A stretch of DNA of 7,853 nt from Asaia bogorensis (GCA_945886995.1 CAMCZJ010000143.1:1-7853), one strand, 5' to 3'; shown: positions 1 to 6,724, counted from the first letter of the stretch. The notes: a model not told the origin generated them from the sequence alone. A program made the numbers and translations.

Positions 1-795
1 AATGATTTGCCCAAGCTCTCACCCCGCTTGCGCTTTGTGCAATCCGCCAGCGCTGGGACGGATCAATATGACCGCGATGTGTTGCGCACGGCGGGCATTA
101 GGCTTGCGAGTGCCCAGGGCTGCAATGCCAATGCGGTCAGTGAACACGCCATTTCGCAGATTCTGGCGATTCTCCGCCGTATTCCGGAAGCGCGCGACAA
201 TCAGGCCAAGCGCTTCTGGCGCGGCATGATGGGGGATTTCGCGAAGCGCGAGGATGAAGCGGGCGGCAAGACCGTGATTGTGGTGGGCACCGGGCGGATT
301 GGTGGGCGTATTGCACGCATCTGTAAGGCGCTTGATATGCATGTGATCGGCGTGCGCCGTGATGCTCAGGCTGGCGCCAATGGCGCGGATGAGGTGCATG
401 CCTTCACGAACCTGCCCGCCCTTTTGCCGCGTGCGGATTTCGTGGTGCTGGCCTGCCCGCTGACGGATGAAACCCGTGGTCTGATTGGTGCTGCCGCGCT
501 TGCCGCCATGAAGCCCACCGCGCATCTGGTGAATGTTGCGCGCGGGCGTGTGGTGGATGAACCGGCGTTGATTGAAGCCTTGCAGGCCGGGCGCATCGCT
601 GGCGCCGCGCTGGATGTGACGGTGGATGAACCGCTCCCGGAAGCAAGCCCGCTTTGGACCATGCCGAATGTGCTGATCACGCCCCATACAGGCGGTGAGA
701 CGCATAAATACGAAGACAATGTCTTGGACATGATGATGGAAAACCTGAACCGGCAATGGCGTGGTGAAACCGCCTTGTTCAACCAGATTGTTTGA
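1..795 (+). CDS. D-2-hydroxyacid dehydrogenase, NAD(P)-dependent (5' partial)
   Basis: Oxidises a D-2-hydroxyacid to the 2-oxoacid, or runs in reverse as a glyoxylate/hydroxypyruvate-type reductase, in the cytoplasm; the exact substrate cannot be read from sequence. The frame is open to base 1, so the start lies outside the window. About 264 of the usual 310-330 residues are present. The Rossmann dinucleotide motif GTGRIG is at 286-303. All three catalytic residues of the family are visible: Arg in NVARGR (codon 541-543), Glu in DEPLPE (628-630) and His in TPHTGG (685-687), with family-typical spacing. Upstream, SAGTDQYD and NANAVSEHA match the usual substrate-domain and hinge segments. An in-frame TTG at 7-9 could be mistaken for a start, but the family needs more N-terminal sequence. 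The stop is 8 bases before the start of the M20 hydrolase, so the two are probably co-transcribed. Family call is secure. Confidence 0.93.
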   Translation, partial: NDLPKLSPRLRFVQSASAGTDQYDRDVLRTAGIRLASAQGCNANAVSEHAISQILAILRRIPEARDNQAKRFWRGMMGDFAKREDEAGGKTVIVVGTGRIGGRIARICKALDMHVIGVRRDAQAGANGADEVHAFTNLPALLPRADFVVLACPLTDETRGLIGAAALAAMKPTAHLVNVARGRVVDEPALIEALQAGRIAGAALDVTVDEPLPEASPLWTMPNVLITPHTGGETHKYEDNVLDMMMENLNRQWRGETALFNQIV

Positions 796-803
796 GGTGC
801 GTG

Positions 804-2195
804 ATGTCCAGCCGTGAAGGCGCGATAGCCCGCGCCGCGACTTTCTTCGATGATGGCAGCTACAAGAAATTGCTGACCGATCTTGTCGCCATTCCCTCCA
901 CCGCGCAGGAACCAGGCCATGAGGCGGATTTGCGCCATTATTTGGAAGGCGCCATCGGGCCTTGGCTGGAAAGGCTGGGCTTTACCGTCACCATCCATCC
1001 CAATCCGCTGGAAGGCTTTGGCCCCATCCTGACCGCAGCGCGGATTGAGGATGCCACGAAACCCACCGTGCTGCTTTATGGCCATGGCGACACGGTGCGT
1101 GGCCTGGATGAGCAATGGCGCCCAGGGCTGAAGCCTTGGGAACTATATGAAGAAGATGGCCGCTGGTATGGCCGCGGTTCCGCCGACAATAAGGGCCAGC
1201 ACGCGCTGAATATCGCAGCGCTTGAAGCGGTGCTGGCCGAGCGCGGCGGCACGCTTGGCTTCAATGTGAAGATCATTCTGGAAATGGCGGAAGAACGCGG
1301 ATCACGCGGCTTGCGCGAATTCGTCGCGGCGCATCGCGACATGCTGGCGGCTGATGTGCTGATCGCGTCAGACGGGCCGCGGGTGGAACCTGAAGTGCCA
1401 ACCATTGCAACCGGCACGCGTGGGATTTTTCAGTTTGATCTGGTGTTGAAGCTTCGCCAAGGGGGCGTGCATTCCGGCCATTGGGGCGGGCTGACCACGG
1501 ACCCTGCCATTCGCATGAGCCATGCGATCGGCGCCATCATTGATGCGCGTGGCAAAATTCAGGTACGCGATTGGCTGCCGCAAAATGGCGTGCCGGCGGA
1601 AGTGCGCGGCGTGTTGGATGGCTGCCCGGTGGGCGGCGGCGAAGGCGCGGCCACGATTGATGCCGATTGGGGTGAGCCTGGCCTGACGCCGGCCGAGAAG
1701 ATTTATGGTTGGAACAGTTTCATTGTGCTGGCCATGCTCTCTGGCAAGCCGGATGCGCCGGTGAATGCCGTGGCACCCGATGCGCGCGCCACCTGCCATA
1801 TCCGCTACACGGTGGACACCGACCCCAATACCTTTGAAGCATCGTTGCGTCGCCATCTGAATGAACAGGGCTTTGGCGATATTGTGATTGAAAATGCCGG
1901 GGTGCGCATGGCGGCTTCCCGCACACCACCCAATCACCCCTGGGTGCGTTGGGCGCAGGAAAGCATGCAGAAAACGCTCGGCAAACGCGTGCAGGTCATC
2001 CCGAATTCCTCGGGCGGCCTGCCGGGCGATGTGTTTGTGGACCATATTGGCGTGCCGCTGGTTTGGGTGCCGCATTCCTATAATGGCTGCAAGCAACATG
2101 GCCCGGATGAGCATTTCCTGATCGCGCCCGCGCGGGAGGGGATTTTGGCCTTCACCGGCATGTGGTGGGATTTGGGGCAGGGGGGCACACCCTGA
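804..2195 (+). CDS. M20-family metallopeptidase/amidohydrolase
   Basis: A di-zinc hydrolase of the ArgE/DapE/carnosinase type that cleaves a peptide or N-acyl amide bond, most likely in the cytoplasm since no signal peptide is seen. At 463 residues it fits the longer CNDP-like branch. Metal and catalytic residues can be placed by motif: His94 and Asp96 in YGHGD, Asp128 in GSADNKGQ, Glu163 and Glu164 in MAEERGS, Asp190 in ASDGP, and the final His432 in QHGPDEH. The dimerisation (lid) domain begins near residue 210 and contains HSGHWGG at 223-229, where His223 matches the His that in this branch reaches the partner's active site. I chose ATG 804 because GAGG at 794-797 sits 6 bases before it. 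A TTG at 792 in the same frame has no such site. The GAGG overlaps the stop of the preceding dehydrogenase, which suggests coupled translation. Substrate unknown. Confidence 0.92.
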   Translation: MSSREGAIARAATFFDDGSYKKLLTDLVAIPSTAQEPGHEADLRHYLEGAIGPWLERLGFTVTIHPNPLEGFGPILTAARIEDATKPTVLLYGHGDTVRGLDEQWRPGLKPWELYEEDGRWYGRGSADNKGQHALNIAALEAVLAERGGTLGFNVKIILEMAEERGSRGLREFVAAHRDMLAADVLIASDGPRVEPEVPTIATGTRGIFQFDLVLKLRQGGVHSGHWGGLTTDPAIRMSHAIGAIIDARGKIQVRDWLPQNGVPAEVRGVLDGCPVGGGEGAATIDADWGEPGLTPAEKIYGWNSFIVLAMLSGKPDAPVNAVAPDARATCHIRYTVDTDPNTFEASLRRHLNEQGFGDIVIENAGVRMAASRTPPNHPWVRWAQESMQKTLGKRVQVIPNSSGGLPGDVFVDHIGVPLVWVPHSYNGCKQHGPDEHFLIAPAREGILAFTGMWWDLGQGGTP

Positions 2196-2301
2196 CCCCC
2201 GTTACCTTTCTTCACGCGGCTTCTGCGCTGGCGCAATGCGGGGGTTACAGAAGGGGCGCATAAGCTCTCCCTCGGCATATTGCCGTTTGCAGGAGTTTGC
2301 C
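2196..2301 (+). other. Intergenic leader between M20 hydrolase and EF-hand gene
   Basis: This gap of 106 bases holds the distal inverted pair ACCCCCG (2195-2201) and CGGGGGT (2239-2245), a small GC-rich palindrome TGCGCTGGCGCA between them, and the CGGCA-TAT-TGCCG repeat listed separately. The C-run/G-run pair could close a long stem after the M20 stop, but no T-run follows it, so I do not call a terminator. I found no convincing -35/-10 pair for the EF-hand gene. A good ribosome binding site, AGGAG at 2291-2295, lies 6 bases before ATG 2302. Confidence 0.4.
2273..2285. repeat. Short perfect inverted repeat CGGCA-TAT-TGCCG
   Basis: Five-base perfect arms flank a 3-base centre. The repeat lies 5 bases upstream of the AGGAG ribosome binding site of the EF-hand gene. 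It could be a small operator half-site pair or a weak hairpin in the mRNA leader. A 13-base palindrome can occur by chance in GC-rich DNA, so function is only suggested by position. Confidence 0.3.
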
Positions 2302-2895
2302 ATGTTTTCCAAAACTTCCCGGACCCTTTTGCTGGCTTCGGTTTTCGCCCTTGGCACGGCGGGGTTTGCCGGCGCGCAACCCGCGCCTGGTCCTGGCCCT
2401 GGTCCACAGGGCGCGGCCCCCCATCACATGCACCAGATGCATCACGGCCAGCGCGGCGATGGCATGATGGGCTTTGCAGCGGGTGAGGCTTTTGCCCGCG
2501 CTGACGCCAATAATGATGGCAAGGTGACGCGTGACGAAGCCAATGCTTGGCTTGCAGCGCGTTTCGCGGAAATTGACGCCAATAAGGATGGCGGGCTGAC
2601 GCCTGACGAAATCCGCGCCTTCTACAACGCCCGCCGCGGCGAAGGCCGTGGCCCGCCAGAGGGCATGCGCGAACGCATGGAAACCCAACAGGCAGCGCGC
2701 TTCCGCTTTGTTGACGCGGACCTGGATGGCAAAATCACGCTGCCGGAGCTTCGCGTGATGGCGGATGCCATGTTCCGTTCCATGGATGCGGATGGCGATG
2801 GTGCGCTGGCACGTACCGAAGTGCAGCGCCGTGGCCGGCGTGGCGATGGCCCGCGCGCCCAGCAGCCCGCGCCGACGCAGCCGGCACCGCGGTAA
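2302..2895 (+). CDS. Exported EF-hand calcium-binding protein with His/Met-rich segment
   Basis: A 197-residue protein with a signal peptide: basic N-terminus, hydrophobic core at about 8-23, likely cleavage after Ala25 (AGA-QP). It should therefore be periplasmic or secreted. A Pro/Gly linker (27-40) leads to a His/Met cluster at 41-56 (HHMHQMHH, then MM). Four EF-hand loops follow at 68-79, 92-103, 138-149 and 162-173. Each starts DAN or DAD, has Asp at position 5, Gly at 6 and Glu at 12, so all four look able to bind calcium. They form two pairs separated by a Gly/Arg/Glu linker (113-133). The tail is basic and Pro/Gln-rich. ATG 2302 is chosen over upstream in-frame codons because AGGAG (2291-2295) is 6 bases away and the signal peptide then begins correctly. 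Bacterial proteins of this type are mostly uncharacterised; calcium buffering or sensing is an inference. Confidence 0.9.
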   Translation: MFSKTSRTLLLASVFALGTAGFAGAQPAPGPGPGPQGAAPHHMHQMHHGQRGDGMMGFAAGEAFARADANNDGKVTRDEANAWLAARFAEIDANKDGGLTPDEIRAFYNARRGEGRGPPEGMRERMETQQAARFRFVDADLDGKITLPELRVMADAMFRSMDADGDGALARTEVQRRGRRGDGPRAQQPAPTQPAPR

Positions 2896-2905
2896 TTTCG
2901 TCGCA

Positions 2906-2940
2906 AAGGATGGCGCTTCCTGAACGGAAGCGTCATCCTT
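2906..2940. terminator. Candidate bidirectional terminator hairpin between convergent genes
   Basis: The arms AAGGATGGCGCTTCC (2906-2920) and GGAAGCGTCATCCTT (2926-2940) pair over 15 positions with one G-T wobble, around a 5-base loop TGAAC. The hairpin starts 10 bases after the EF-hand stop and overlaps the last two codons and the stop (2933-2935) of the convergent lyase gene. The 3' flank has only short T-runs: CTTGCTT when read on plus and CCTTT when read on minus. Position and stem length favour a shared terminator, though the U-tracts are weak. Confidence 0.7.
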
Positions 2941-3832
2941 GCTTCGCGGCGATCTTTGCCGCTATTGCCAAAATACGTTCCGCTTTCTGCACAATCGGGT
3001 AATCCACAAAGCGCCCATCCACCTGGATGGAGGCATGCCCGCCAGCCTCAGCTTCCGCGAAGGCTTCAACAATCCGCCGCGCGCGGGTGATTTCCGCCTC
3101 GGGCGGAGAATAGGCGGCATTGGCGGGCGCGATCTGATCGGGGTGGATGCATAGCCGGCCCTGAAAACCAAGCACTGCGCCACGCGCGCAAGAAGCCTCG
3201 AACGCGGCGGCCTCCCGCAATTCGATGAAGACCGTATCAATCGGTGGCTCCAGCCCCGCCGCGCGGGAGGCAAGGACGCATTCGCTCCGCGCTGGCGTCA
3301 ATTCATCCTCAGCCAAGGTCCATGTGATGCCAAGATCGGTGGTGTAATCGCCAGCGCCAAAGGCCAGGCGCCTGACGCGACCGGAAGGCAGCGCGGCGGC
3401 TGCGCGCGCCAATTCGCGAATTGCCACCAAGCCGCGCGCGGTTTCAATAATGGGCATCAGGTCAATGCCGCCGGCGGGCAGGCCGCGTTCGGCTTCCAGA
3501 TTGCCGATCATCCAATCCACTGCCAGCAATTGGCCGGCATCTTCCAGCTTGGGCAGCACAATGCCATCCAGCCTGGCACCAATCACCGCATGCAAATCAC
3601 CAAAGCAGAATGGCGTGTCAAAGGCATTCACGCGCACATAGGCGCGGCATTGGCGCGGGTTTTCCAAAGCCGCCCGCACCGCGCCGCGCGCCGCCGGTTT
3701 GGCAGCGATGGCGACCGCATCTTCCAAATCCAGAATGGCGGCATCAGCGCCCACCTGAAGCACTTTTTCCGCCCGGCGCGGATGATCGCCCGGGGCAAAC
3801 AGAAAACTACGATTTGGGCCGGGTGCTTTCAT
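2933..3832 (-). CDS. HpcH/HpaI aldolase / citrate lyase beta-like CoA-ester lyase
   Basis: A TIM-barrel lyase of the CitE/malyl-CoA lyase superfamily, which makes or cleaves the C-C bond of 3-hydroxyacyl-CoA esters such as malyl- or citramalyl-CoA using a divalent metal. It is cytoplasmic and 299 residues long, usual for stand-alone CitE-like proteins. Motifs in order: RSFLFAPGDHPRR (8-20, CoA-binding start), LDLEDAV (34-40), RVNAFDT with Arg67, LPKLED (93-98), PIIETARG with Glu130, and FGAGDYTTDLG with Asp161. Glu130 and Asp161 are the expected metal ligands. IHPDQI near residue 240 is also typical of the family. ATG 3832 is chosen because the family N-terminus begins there and GAAGGA lies about 9 bases upstream. 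The frame stays open to 3949, but that extension has no family similarity. No CitD or CitF partner is nearby, so a citrate lyase complex is unlikely. The exact substrate is open. Confidence 0.92.
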   Translation of the reverse strand: MKAPGPNRSFLFAPGDHPRRAEKVLQVGADAAILDLEDAVAIAAKPAARGAVRAALENPRQCRAYVRVNAFDTPFCFGDLHAVIGARLDGIVLPKLEDAGQLLAVDWMIGNLEAERGLPAGGIDLMPIIETARGLVAIRELARAAAALPSGRVRRLAFGAGDYTTDLGITWTLAEDELTPARSECVLASRAAGLEPPIDTVFIELREAAAFEASCARGAVLGFQGRLCIHPDQIAPANAAYSPPEAEITRARRIVEAFAEAEAGGHASIQVDGRFVDYPIVQKAERILAIAAKIAAKQG

Positions 3833-3851
3833 CTGGTGCCATCCTTCGCGT

Positions 3852-3869
3852 GATCCATCCTGCTGGATC
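3852..3869 (-). other. Small hairpin in the leader of the CoA-ester lyase gene
   Basis: GATCCA (3852-3857) and TGGATC (3864-3869) form a perfect 6-bp stem with a 6-base loop. It lies between the candidate promoter and the lyase start, ending about 20 bases upstream of the ATG and just before the ribosome binding site. It could affect mRNA stability or initiation. This is inferred from position only. Confidence 0.35.
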
Positions 3870-3892
3870 GGGCAGTGATCTGAGAGACGCGC

Positions 3893-3921
3893 ATTATGCA
3901 CCGCACTGTGCTGCCTGTCTT
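3893..3921 (-). promoter_or_regulatory. Candidate sigma-70-type promoter for the CoA-ester lyase gene
   Basis: On the minus strand AAGACA (3921-3916; 4 of 6 to TTGACA) is followed after exactly 17 bases by CATAAT (3898-3893; 5 of 6 to TATAAT). Transcription would begin about 55 bases upstream of the lyase ATG. This suggests the lyase is transcribed separately from the sulfite dehydrogenase genes that precede it on the same strand. Confidence 0.45.
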
Positions 3922-3949
3922 CGCGGGTGGCGCATACAGGACGCAGCAC
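3908..3949. repeat. Imperfect inverted repeat downstream of the cytochrome gene
   Basis: GTGCTGCCTGT (3908-3918) pairs with ACAGG (3936-3940) and CAGCAC (3944-3949), with a 3-base bulge (ACG) and a 17-base loop. It lies 10 bases past the stop of the cytochrome gene (3959). It may slow or end transcription of the sulfite dehydrogenase operon, but no T-run follows on the minus strand, so it is not a classical intrinsic terminator. It overlaps the -35 part of the candidate lyase promoter. Confidence 0.35.
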
Positions 3950-3958
3950 TGCCCTAGG

Positions 3959-4336
3959 TCAATTCAGGAAAGGATTGCCCCCACGAGGGCCGCGTGCGCG
4001 TGGCCCGTAATAGCGCGCCAGATAATCCACAATGGTATCGCGGAATTCGCCTTCCAGCGGATTCATGCCGTGCTTTTCCGCCATCCAGTCCATCAACTCA
4101 TCCCAGCGTTCCCGCGTGAAGGCGCTGCGGCGGATCAGCGCTGTATTATGGCAGGCGGTGCAATAGCCAAACACCTCGGAACGGCCTTCGCCTTCCGCCA
4201 ACACGGTTTCTTCTTCCTGACGGTCCGCCAAGGCCGCGGCGGCTTCCGCCTGGCGCTGCGCCAGGTCAGGCGTTTGCGCCACCGCCGCTGAGGCAGCCAG
4301 AAACAACGCCATAGCGGCGTAATGCAGTAAGCGCAT
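3959..4336 (-). CDS. sorB: Small c-type cytochrome, sulfite dehydrogenase electron-acceptor subunit (SorB-like)
   Basis: Accepts electrons from the molybdenum subunit and passes them on to the respiratory chain in the periplasm. The protein has 125 residues with a Sec signal peptide (cleavage likely after Ala20, AVA-QT). A charged Ala/Glu/Gln-rich stretch follows at 21-48, then one haem attachment site, CTACH at 59-63. Met82, Met85 and Met91 in the segment WDELMDWMAEKHGMNPL are candidates for the second haem ligand. The helical segment ending DYLARYYG (104-111) closes a normal single-haem fold. The tail is Arg/Gly/Pro-rich. Its start is 7 bases after the stop of the upstream molybdenum subunit gene, and I see no good ribosome binding site, so translation is probably coupled. 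The SorB assignment rests on this pairing and on the C-terminal motif; SorU, the partner of SorT, is the equivalent name in other lineages. Confidence 0.85.
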   Translation of the reverse strand: MRLLHYAAMALFLAASAAVAQTPDLAQRQAEAAAALADRQEEETVLAEGEGRSEVFGYCTACHNTALIRRSAFTRERWDELMDWMAEKHGMNPLEGEFRDTIVDYLARYYGPRARGPRGGNPFLN

Positions 4337-4343
4337 CGCGGAT

Positions 4344-5648
4344 TCAGCCGATCAGAATGGCAGCGCGGCTGATTGGATTGGCGCCATAGCCTTGCGGATT
4401 CCAATTTGCTGCCACATGCGGCTGCATGCGGCCATTGCTATCCGTCGCGCGGTACCAGATCTCAAAATAGCCATCGCTTGGCAAAGCGATGCGGCCCTGC
4501 CAGCGCTGCCAGGAATGGCGATTAGGCGGCGCCGCCACCTGCATCGCCTGCCAGCTTTGGCCGAAATCAGTGGAGACATGCACATCGCGCACACTCAAAT
4601 CCCCGGCCCAGGCCTGGCCGCGAATATCCAGGCTGCGCGTGCCGGCGGGCAGGCGCGCGCCGTGGGCGTGGCTGGTGAGGACGGAGCGCACCGGCATGCT
4701 TTCCATATCAACGAAATCCGCACCATTGTTGCGGCTGCCCGGGACGATGGGCCGCACGGGGATGCGATAGGATGTGCCGCCCATGCCGCGCCCGGTATGC
4801 GGCGCGTTCAGCACTTCAAGGCGCGTGAACCATTTCTGGCTAAGTGAGCCGGGCCAGCCCGGCACAATCAGCCGCGCCGGCGCGCCATGCATTTGCGGAA
4901 TGGCCGTGCCATTCATGCGAAAGCAGATCAGCGTATCCTCGTCCATCGCTTTTTCAATCCGCATGCCGCGGCTGATCGCAGGCCCCTGCGCGGAAAGATG
5001 CGTATCGGCGCCATGCTGGCCGGTGAATTTGGCGCTTTCCTTCACGCCGGCGGCGCGCAGCACATCGCGGAGCCGCACACCGGTCCATTCCGCGTTCGAA
5101 ATGGCGCCATTGCCCCATTGATTGCCAGCCGCCTGGGGCGAAAAGCCCGAACGCCCATTGCCGCCGCATTCCATTTGCAGCTTGCGCGTCACCACTTCAA
5201 AGCGCTGTTCAAGCTCAGCAATGCTGAGTTCCAACGGGGTATTCACTTCCCCATCAATGCGGATTTTCCAGCCGCGCGGATCGGCCACCGGGTCAGGCAC
5301 ATTGCCGTTATTGCGGATGAAGAATTTTTCGGCGGGTGTGACCGCATCATCCAACAGATGCTCAGGCGTTTCCGCATTCAGCGGGCGCTCGCCCTGCATG
5401 ATCAGCGGCGCCTTGCCTTCCATTTGCAGGAATTGCGGCTGAGCGGCCCCCTGCGCCAGCGCTGCCGGCACCATCCCGCTTGGCATATTGCGCGCAAAGG
5501 GGATGGTGGCACCCAAGGCCGTGCCCATGGCGGCAAGCGCTGCGCCCTGCAGCGCCCCGCGCCGGCCCCAAACCAGCGCATCGGCGCGCTCAGGGTCATC
5601 GCGATAGAGTTCTTGCACCGAGCGATCTGGTGGATTTTGACGCGGCAT
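4344..5648 (-). CDS. sorA: Sulfite dehydrogenase molybdenum subunit (SorA/SorT/SoxC-type sulfite oxidase family)
   Basis: Oxidises sulfite to sulfate at a molybdopterin centre in the periplasm. The 434-residue protein starts with a twin-arginine export signal (GRR at 28-30, hydrophobic 32-50, likely cleavage after ALA, 63-65), as expected for a folded cofactor enzyme. The molybdopterin domain carries FFIRNNG with Arg112, the molybdenum-ligand Cys161 in MECGGNGR with Arg166, and Tyr294 in SYRIP. The spacing from Cys161 (49 residues to Arg112, 133 to Tyr294) matches Starkeya SorA Arg55, Cys104 and Tyr236. The Mo-co dimerisation domain fills about 310-434, with GQAWAGD and VHVSTDFGQSW. The residue two after Arg112 is Asn, where SorA and animal sulfite oxidases have His. 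ATG 5648 has GGGAGG 6 bases upstream. The next gene encodes the matching cytochrome. SorT or SoxC-like naming is possible; no other sox genes are seen here. Confidence 0.88.
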   Translation of the reverse strand: MPRQNPPDRSVQELYRDDPERADALVWGRRGALQGAALAAMGTALGATIPFARNMPSGMVPAALAQGAAQPQFLQMEGKAPLIMQGERPLNAETPEHLLDDAVTPAEKFFIRNNGNVPDPVADPRGWKIRIDGEVNTPLELSIAELEQRFEVVTRKLQMECGGNGRSGFSPQAAGNQWGNGAISNAEWTGVRLRDVLRAAGVKESAKFTGQHGADTHLSAQGPAISRGMRIEKAMDEDTLICFRMNGTAIPQMHGAPARLIVPGWPGSLSQKWFTRLEVLNAPHTGRGMGGTSYRIPVRPIVPGSRNNGADFVDMESMPVRSVLTSHAHGARLPAGTRSLDIRGQAWAGDLSVRDVHVSTDFGQSWQAMQVAAPPNRHSWQRWQGRIALPSDGYFEIWYRATDSNGRMQPHVAANWNPQGYGANPISRAAILIG

Positions 5649-5673
5649 ATTGGGCCTCCCTTGATTTCGCTCG

Positions 5674-5703
5674 TTTATGCCAGATCACGCCTTGGCGCTT
5701 CAA
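5674..5703 (-). promoter_or_regulatory. Candidate promoter for the sulfite dehydrogenase operon
   Basis: On the minus strand TTGAAG (5703-5698; 4 of 6 to TTGACA) is followed after 18 bases by CATAAA (5679-5674; 4 of 6 to TATAAT). Shifting the second box by one base gives GCATAA with a 17-base spacer. The predicted transcript would start about 20 bases before ATG 5648, just leaving room for the GGGAGG site at 5660-5655. The remainder of the 128-base divergent gap up to 5776 shows no clear promoter for the reductase on the plus strand. Confidence 0.4.
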
Positions 5704-5776
5704 GCAAAAGGGTGTGGCCCGCCCCCTTTCCCGCCATCGCCAAAGGCGGCACTCTGTCCCGACATAGGAGAGCACC

Positions 5777-6724
5777 ATGCAAAAAATCGAATTGGGCCGT
5801 TCCGGCATTTTTGTCCCGCCCGTGGTTTTCGGCTGCAATGTCTTTGGCTGGACCTTGGACAAGGCGCAATCCTTCCGGATTCTGGATGAACTGGTGGAGC
5901 TTGGCCTCAATGCGCTCGATACTGCGGATGTCTATGCCTATTGGGTGCCGGGCAATAAAGGCGGTGAATCTGAAACCATCATGGGCGAATGGCTGAAGGC
6001 GCGCGGGCGCCGCCATGATGTGCTGATCCTGTCCAAGGCAGGCATGGAAATGCCCGGCATCGGTAAGGGGCTTTCGGCTGCCTATCTTGCCAGTGCCATC
6101 GAAGCATCATTGAAGCGGCTTGGGACGGATGTGATTGATCTCTATCAGTCCCATCGCGACGACGAATCAGTGCCGCAGGAAGAAACGCTGGCGGCGTTTG
6201 AGAAGATGATCAAGGCGGGGAAGGTGCGCGCGATAGGCGCTTCCAATTTCTCGGCGGCGCGCTTCAAGGAAGCGCTCGACATCAGCACGCAAAATAGCCT
6301 GCCGCGTTATCAGACCATGCAGCCGCATTACAATTTGCTGGAGCGTGGGATCGAAGCTGATCTGCTGCCGCTTTGCGCGGCGGAAGGCGTTGGCGTCATC
6401 CCCTATTATTCGCTCGCCTCGGGTTTCCTGTCCGGCAAGTACCGGTCTGAGGCTGACCTCGGTAAAAGTCCGCGTGGGGCACGTGGTGCTGGGAAATACC
6501 TCGACGAAAAAGGGCTGAAGGTACTGGCGGCTTTGGACAAGGTCGCGGCGCGCATGGCGGCCACACCGGCGCAGGTGGCGCTCGCCTGGTTCAAGGGCCG
6601 CCCAGGGCTGGCCGCGCCGATCGCGAGTGCCACCACCTCCGCCCAATTGGCGGATCTGGCCAAGGCCGCGGCGCTGACGCTGGATGCGGCTGCGGTCGCG
6701 GAATTGGATACGGCGAGCGCGTGA
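5777..6724 (+). CDS. Aldo/keto reductase
   Basis: An NADPH-dependent (alpha/beta)8-barrel oxidoreductase, cytoplasmic, that reduces an aldehyde or ketone; substrate not predictable. At 315 residues it has the usual family length. The full catalytic tetrad is present: Asp48 and Tyr53 in LDTADVYA, Lys87 in LSKAGM, and His126 in YQSHRDD. The N-terminal LGRSGIFVPPVVFGCN is the typical opening strand. GKVRAIGASNFSA matches the conserved cofactor-side segment. Near the C-terminus, PIASATTSAQL occupies the place of the usual cofactor-binding PIxGxxxxxQL. AGGAGAG at 5766-5772 lies just before ATG 5777, which fixes the start. The gene is divergent from the sulfite dehydrogenase operon and stops 6 bases before the convergent DUF3297 gene. 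I see no direct functional link to either neighbour. Confidence 0.93.
   Translation: MQKIELGRSGIFVPPVVFGCNVFGWTLDKAQSFRILDELVELGLNALDTADVYAYWVPGNKGGESETIMGEWLKARGRRHDVLILSKAGMEMPGIGKGLSAAYLASAIEASLKRLGTDVIDLYQSHRDDESVPQEETLAAFEKMIKAGKVRAIGASNFSAARFKEALDISTQNSLPRYQTMQPHYNLLERGIEADLLPLCAAEGVGVIPYYSLASGFLSGKYRSEADLGKSPRGARGAGKYLDEKGLKVLAALDKVAARMAATPAQVALAWFKGRPGLAAPIASATTSAQLADLAKAAALTLDAAAVAELDTASA

Noticed and set aside
366..1115. Minus-strand open frame of 249 codons
   Set aside because: It is antisense across the dehydrogenase and M20 genes, both with intact catalytic motifs, and has low-complexity Ala/Arg/Ser composition.
1368..2114. Minus-strand open frame of 248 codons
   Set aside because: It is entirely antisense to the M20 hydrolase, with no family motifs and a His/Arg-rich composition typical of shadow frames.
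2195..2245. ACCCCCG/CGGGGGT pair as a terminator after the M20 gene
   Set aside because: The arms are 37 bases apart and no T-run follows, so an intrinsic terminator is not supported.
3833..3949. N-terminal extension of the CoA-ester lyase frame
   Set aside because: The extra 39 residues have no family similarity, and the region holds a better-supported promoter and hairpin. ATG 3832 has a ribosome binding site and the family N-terminus.
4887..5996. Long plus-strand open frame of 369 codons
   Set aside because: It lies almost wholly antisense to the sulfite dehydrogenase gene and runs into the aldo/keto reductase. Its translation is Arg/His/Ala-rich with no domain, as expected for a shadow frame in GC-rich DNA.
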